Assembly: GCA_001586965.3 (NCBI GenBank)
Contig: LUCW03000905.1
Coordinates: 1 to 22,500, forward strand
DNA: 22,500 nt
Direction: 5' to 3'
DNA from: Sphaeroforma sirkka
Lineage: Eukaryota > Opisthokonta > Ichthyosporea > Ichthyophonida
The position numbers and the translations under genes are program-made. The stretch's first letter is position 1. Every line of letters begins with the position of its first letter. Of the stretch, positions 19,613-22,500 are shown piece after piece. Under the pieces are notes generated by a model. That model made no database searches, was not told the origin of the DNA, and saw only the letters and a program-made list of their open reading frames with translations.

Positions 19613-20129
19613 TGAGAGACTACGAGTCTCAGACCAGATTTTACAGCAAGAAACCATCTTTGATTTATGGAAGTCATCAGAGTCAGCTCACTGCCGAGAG
19701 CTAAGTCATCAGAGTTAGCTTACTCCCGAGAGCTAATCAGATTGATCAAATTACTCTCAAGAGTTGAGTTATCACTTAACCGACTTCCGAGAGCAGATAA
19801 AGTTTCTCAACCGATTCCCGAGAGTGTATTAAGTCTGTCAACCGCAACATTCTAATGATAGCTGCGGTTCTATGTAAGTCACAACCTATGCGGAAAGGCA
19901 TCATGTGATCAGCGTGTGAATTAGTTGCAGAGAAGTTGAAATAGAAATGCATCGAAGTGTTGAAGTGTTCCGCACAAGGTTTCTCATACTGACCACATGG
20001 ATTTTACCCTGGCCAGCCCAAGCGGCTGAACACTAGCACAAACACCTTAGGTATGAAACCAATGGTGAGGTCAGAAATAAATATATACATTTGCACTTTA
20101 TTTAAAGTCTACTATATTGTACTCTAACT
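19613..20129 (+). mobile_element. Solo LTR-like repeat, copy 2
   Basis: 517 bases in the same orientation as copy 1, starting TGAGAGACTACGAGTCTCAGA (a perfect GAGACT-ACG-AGTCTC dyad) and ending CTAACT where copy 1 has TTAACA. It carries five of the 31-base units (19690-19844) against four in copy 1, which explains the greater length. AATAAA lies at 20076-20081. The flanks TCTAT (19608-19612) and TCTGT (20130-20134) agree at 4 of 5 bases and look like a 5-base target duplication. It is therefore an independent insertion, not the 3' LTR of copy 1. The other reading, one element 17995-20129 with two LTRs, is contradicted by the RNase H that resumes right after copy 1. Confidence 0.68.
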
Positions 20130-20540
20130 TCTGTCATGGCTTTCACTGACCTCATCCGAATAATACGAAGACAGTCACCTTTTTTTTACAGCCAAGCAAC
20201 AACCAAGTTCTATTGAACTTAAGTTCAAGTATATCGTATAGACCGCCAGGTTTAACGTCCGTAGACTCGGGTCACTCGCTTTGCATCGGTGGACTTTGTG
20301 CATTTAAAGAGGCAGGTCTTTCTAATAGCAAAGCAACAACTCCAGTACGCTGAAATCCGATCACACACCTGGTATATTGGCATCTCTCTTCCATCGATCA
20401 TGCTCGCACTATCAATGCATATATTTATCCCCTACGACTCAGCTTTGTCTCTCGCTCACATCAGGCCTACAGCAAACTCCGCTCGCAGTACTGAACTATC
20501 CTAGCAAACGGGATTATACTTACAACGCATATGGGTTGCA

Positions 20541-20588
20541 GTGTTCGCACAGAAACCTGTACGGTCTTATGTGGGTACGGTAAAGAAT
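20541..20588 (+). pseudogene. KPVRS segment, copy P (possible recombinase N-terminal piece)
   Basis: The frame reads VFAQKPVRSYVGTVKN. It matches copy Q (20996-21043, IFTPKPVRSWMGTVEN) with synonymous third-base changes in Val, Gly and Asn codons and conservative changes elsewhere, so the ancestor was probably translated on this strand. The frame is open with few stops from 20289 to about 20800. A (K/R)PVRxxTVxxAxR block is one I associate with N-terminal parts of DIRS-type tyrosine recombinases, which would fit the upstream reverse transcriptase. This assignment is tentative. Confidence 0.4.
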
Positions 20589-20679
20589 ATCACGTTATTC
20601 TATCGTGTGTGTGCCTTGCTTTCATGGCATTCACAGCGCAGCTGTGTAATAGATAAAGCAGTCTGACGTTTTAGAACGG

Positions 20680-20712
20680 TAATTTGCGCGAGACCCGGCC
20701 AAAGTAAACTTT
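20680..20712. repeat. Dispersed 33-base motif, copy B
   Basis: The core TAATTTGCGCGAGACCCGGC matches copy A at 15861-15893. It could be coding (ICARPGQ in the same plus-strand frame as the KPVRS segment; copy A gives ICARLGQ). Confidence 0.5.
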
Positions 20713-20995
20713 GCAGGGCACTCGTGGTTCTTAAAGGGGCACAGTCAATTTTGCATGCATTTAATTCAGCTATTCGCGTGCATCCTAGCTATATACAAAA
20801 CTGAAATAGTCATAATGCACGCTCTCTTGCATGCGCTAGTAGACACACCTTCAGGCAATAGAGTGAATTCATAGTCGGACCAGCCACCCACCCAGTTTCT
20901 GGAAACAACATATTATATTGGATATTAAACGAACACAATTACATAGAGCTTGACAGGCTTCTCGCGCACCAATCAACCAATTGGTACGGGTTCCG

Positions 20996-21043
20996 ATATT
21001 CACGCCGAAACCTGTCCGGTCTTGGATGGGCACGGTAGAGAAC
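20996..21043 (+). pseudogene. KPVRS segment, copy Q
   Basis: Diverged duplicate of copy P, 455 bases further on. It reads KPVRSWMGTVEN. Similarity extends over about 68 bases (20983-21052) at roughly two thirds identity. The frame ends soon after. See copy P for the possible function. Confidence 0.4.
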
Positions 21044-21099
21044 AGCGCGTCACTCGACCTTTTGCGCCCGCACCACACACAAGGCTTGCCGCAAAAACA

Positions 21100-22285
21100 G
21101 TAAATCCTTTCAATTCATCAACACTAACGAATACACAGGTCCAGCGTTGGCATCATTCTAAGCGCAAGTTCAAACCCTTATATATTGTATAACAGGCACC
21201 TGCTGATGATAAGTTACTATGTGCTATTTGAGATGCTGAACGATCAATCATGCCGGGGTATACTCTTAACTCGGCAAAGTGATTAAAAATGCAAACGGGT
21301 ATTTAAATCAGTATCATCCTTGACGTCTCATATTGTCCGATCAGAAGGAATATTCACTCTTTGAATCAATATTTCACAATCTTCTATATATTACGATCAC
21401 GAAAGTTCAAATAACTTCCACATAAACAATGTCTATAAAATTTTATGTGTCCTTTGCATCGCATTGTATCTATTACAGGAAATTTCTTCTATGTTGCATG
21501 TGCCGCTTTTGCGAAAGGAGAATAGTTGCCCAGTTCATATTTGTTCACTGGATCTGCTGATATATTCAGATCAGCGCAGATCCAACCGTGTGTATATCTG
21601 TTTATGAGATGGCAAACACCTTGGAAATACGCTAGAGTATTATCGTAATAGCCTCATCCCGAAAATAAAGCATTGTACGTTGAATTAGTCCTCATTCTAG
21701 CACTTAATATTTTCTTACATGTGCTGGCTTCTGTGTAGAATATTTAAGATTTTCGAGATTATCGTATCTGTTTTTTCGTTTATAATTTGATATGTTGAGT
21801 ACTTTTCGCTCGAAATATATATTAGTATATAAAGTTTTACTAACTGTGATTTTATATCATTGCCGATGAGATACTTTGTCATCCACTACTCACAATTATG
21901 ATATGAACTATCGAGATATCGCCCCAGCTTTTGAATAGCTCGAATCATTTTTGCTTCACAATGCAACTGATTTAATAACTGTTCATCGGCAATGACCAGA
22001 TATACCTGTGAGTTATAACAAGATACTATATCCTTAAACACCTTATAAGTGCAAGTCGATTACGTTTTCTACTTGTGTTCATGCTTGGAATATCTCGATA
22101 TATATAGGTAGGGACTAATAAAAAACATGTACCAAGGAGAAATAAATAAGGCATGATGCAAACTGGCACGCGAATACAGCATGATTATACTCCATTTGTT
22201 ATCGAACTCTTGACGTTCGACCTCTAGTGAGCTTTGTACTGAAGCGAGTAAGTTGGTGGAAAGACACCGGGAAAATGCCTTGTTG
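21100..22285. other. No gene seen; AT-rich
   Basis: No frame with a recognisable motif and no repeat copy of the elements above. A strong hairpin at 21549-21584 is listed separately. An 83-codon minus-strand frame at 22320-22069 overlaps the terminal tandem repeat and has no family resemblance. Confidence 0.5.
21549..21584. repeat. Imperfect hairpin, 8+5 base pairs
   Basis: TGGATCTG-CTGAT pairs with ATCAG-CG-CAGATCCA around an 8-base loop, with a two-base bulge on the right arm. It could be an RNA hairpin or the end of a small inverted-repeat element. Confidence 0.6.
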
Positions 22286-22290
22286 ATACC

Positions 22291-22482
22291 TAAACACCCA
22301 CCAACAAGTCGTGATAGCATTAGAAAGTGAACATTAAGTGCGAAAAGATATTCTTTATTAGTATGGATGTCAGCTGCATTAGAAATTGATACTCAAACAC
22401 CCACTAATAGAGTCGTCCACTAACAGAGTCGTACCAGCAATAAAAAGCGATTTTCTGTATTAGTATGGATGTCAGCTGCAAT
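22291..22482. repeat. Tandem repeat of about 102 bases, two copies at the window edge
   Basis: Unit 1 (from about 22291) and unit 2 (from about 22394) both begin with AAACACCCAC/CAAACACCCAC. Both contain the identical 23-base block starting TATTAGTATGGATGTCAGCT (22356-22378 and 22458-22480). Unit 2 has an inner duplication of CACTAA(T/C)AGAGTCGT at about 22402-22433. The array probably continues past the end of the window. Confidence 0.85.
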
Positions 22483-22500
22483 AGATAACCACTTAAATTC

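Noticed and set aside
17995..20129. A single LTR retrotransposon bounded by the two related repeats
   Set aside because: The DNA between the repeats starts with the RNase H of a different element, copy 2 has its own flanking TCTAT/TCTGT, and the copies are too diverged.

Overview
This window looks like nuclear DNA of a eukaryote, in a repeat-rich stretch with no intact protein-coding gene that I can recognise. The reasons are: no convincing open frame above about 145 codons outside the microsatellites; several (TA)n tracts over 100 bases; tRNA genes with internal A and B boxes and T5 polymerase III terminators; and remains of eukaryotic retroelements. G+C is about 40% by eye. The tRNA-Arg anticodon loop reads CTACGAA, where animals usually have CTACGGA. 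The Gypsy fragment also resembles elements I associate with algae and protists. A non-animal host is therefore my guess, but the lineage is not settled.

Layout. 1-1060: no gene seen. 1062-1770: a compound TG/TA/GT microsatellite with a strong G-quadruplex motif. 1.8-3.35 kb: no gene, but two perfect transcription-factor-like sites (tandem bZIP/AP-1 and a palindromic E2F-like site). 3.35-3.63 kb, minus strand: a Ty3/Gypsy Pol fragment (reverse transcriptase to RNase H junction) with one frameshift. 4.1-6.2 kb: short plus-strand frames that may be relics of a gene; the function is uncertain. 6.4-6.74 kb: a 77-base tandem duplication and a (TA)n tract. 7.1-9.5 kb: one plus-strand frame unusually poor in stops, then Arg/Ser-rich segments; possibly a decayed gag-like or host gene. 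9.6-10.0 kb: a tRNA-related SINE-like piece. 10.36-11.45 kb: a decayed coding region with a 22-residue tandem repeat and an RNase H-like fragment. 13.3-15.7 kb: three nearly identical tRNA-Arg(ACG) genes, two of them in a tight inverted pair, with a long (TA)n tract and an AT-rich minus-strand open frame.

16.9-18.7 kb is the best-supported element. It is a decayed plus-strand reverse transcriptase/RNase H of the DIRS-like (tyrosine-recombinase retrotransposon) type. Successive motifs can be followed in order through several frameshifts. Its RNase H domain is interrupted by a 477-base repeat that starts TG and ends CA. A second copy of that repeat lies at 19.6-20.1 kb, flanked by TCTAT/TCTGT. 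Because the RNase H domain resumes immediately after the first copy, I read both copies as solo LTRs of another retrotransposon rather than as the two ends of one element. 20.5-21.05 kb holds a diverged duplicated segment that may encode part of the DIRS-like element's recombinase. The window ends inside a tandem repeat of about 102 bases.

The whole picture is a graveyard of nested retroelements plus a small tRNA cluster. The tRNA genes are the only parts likely to be functional as they stand.
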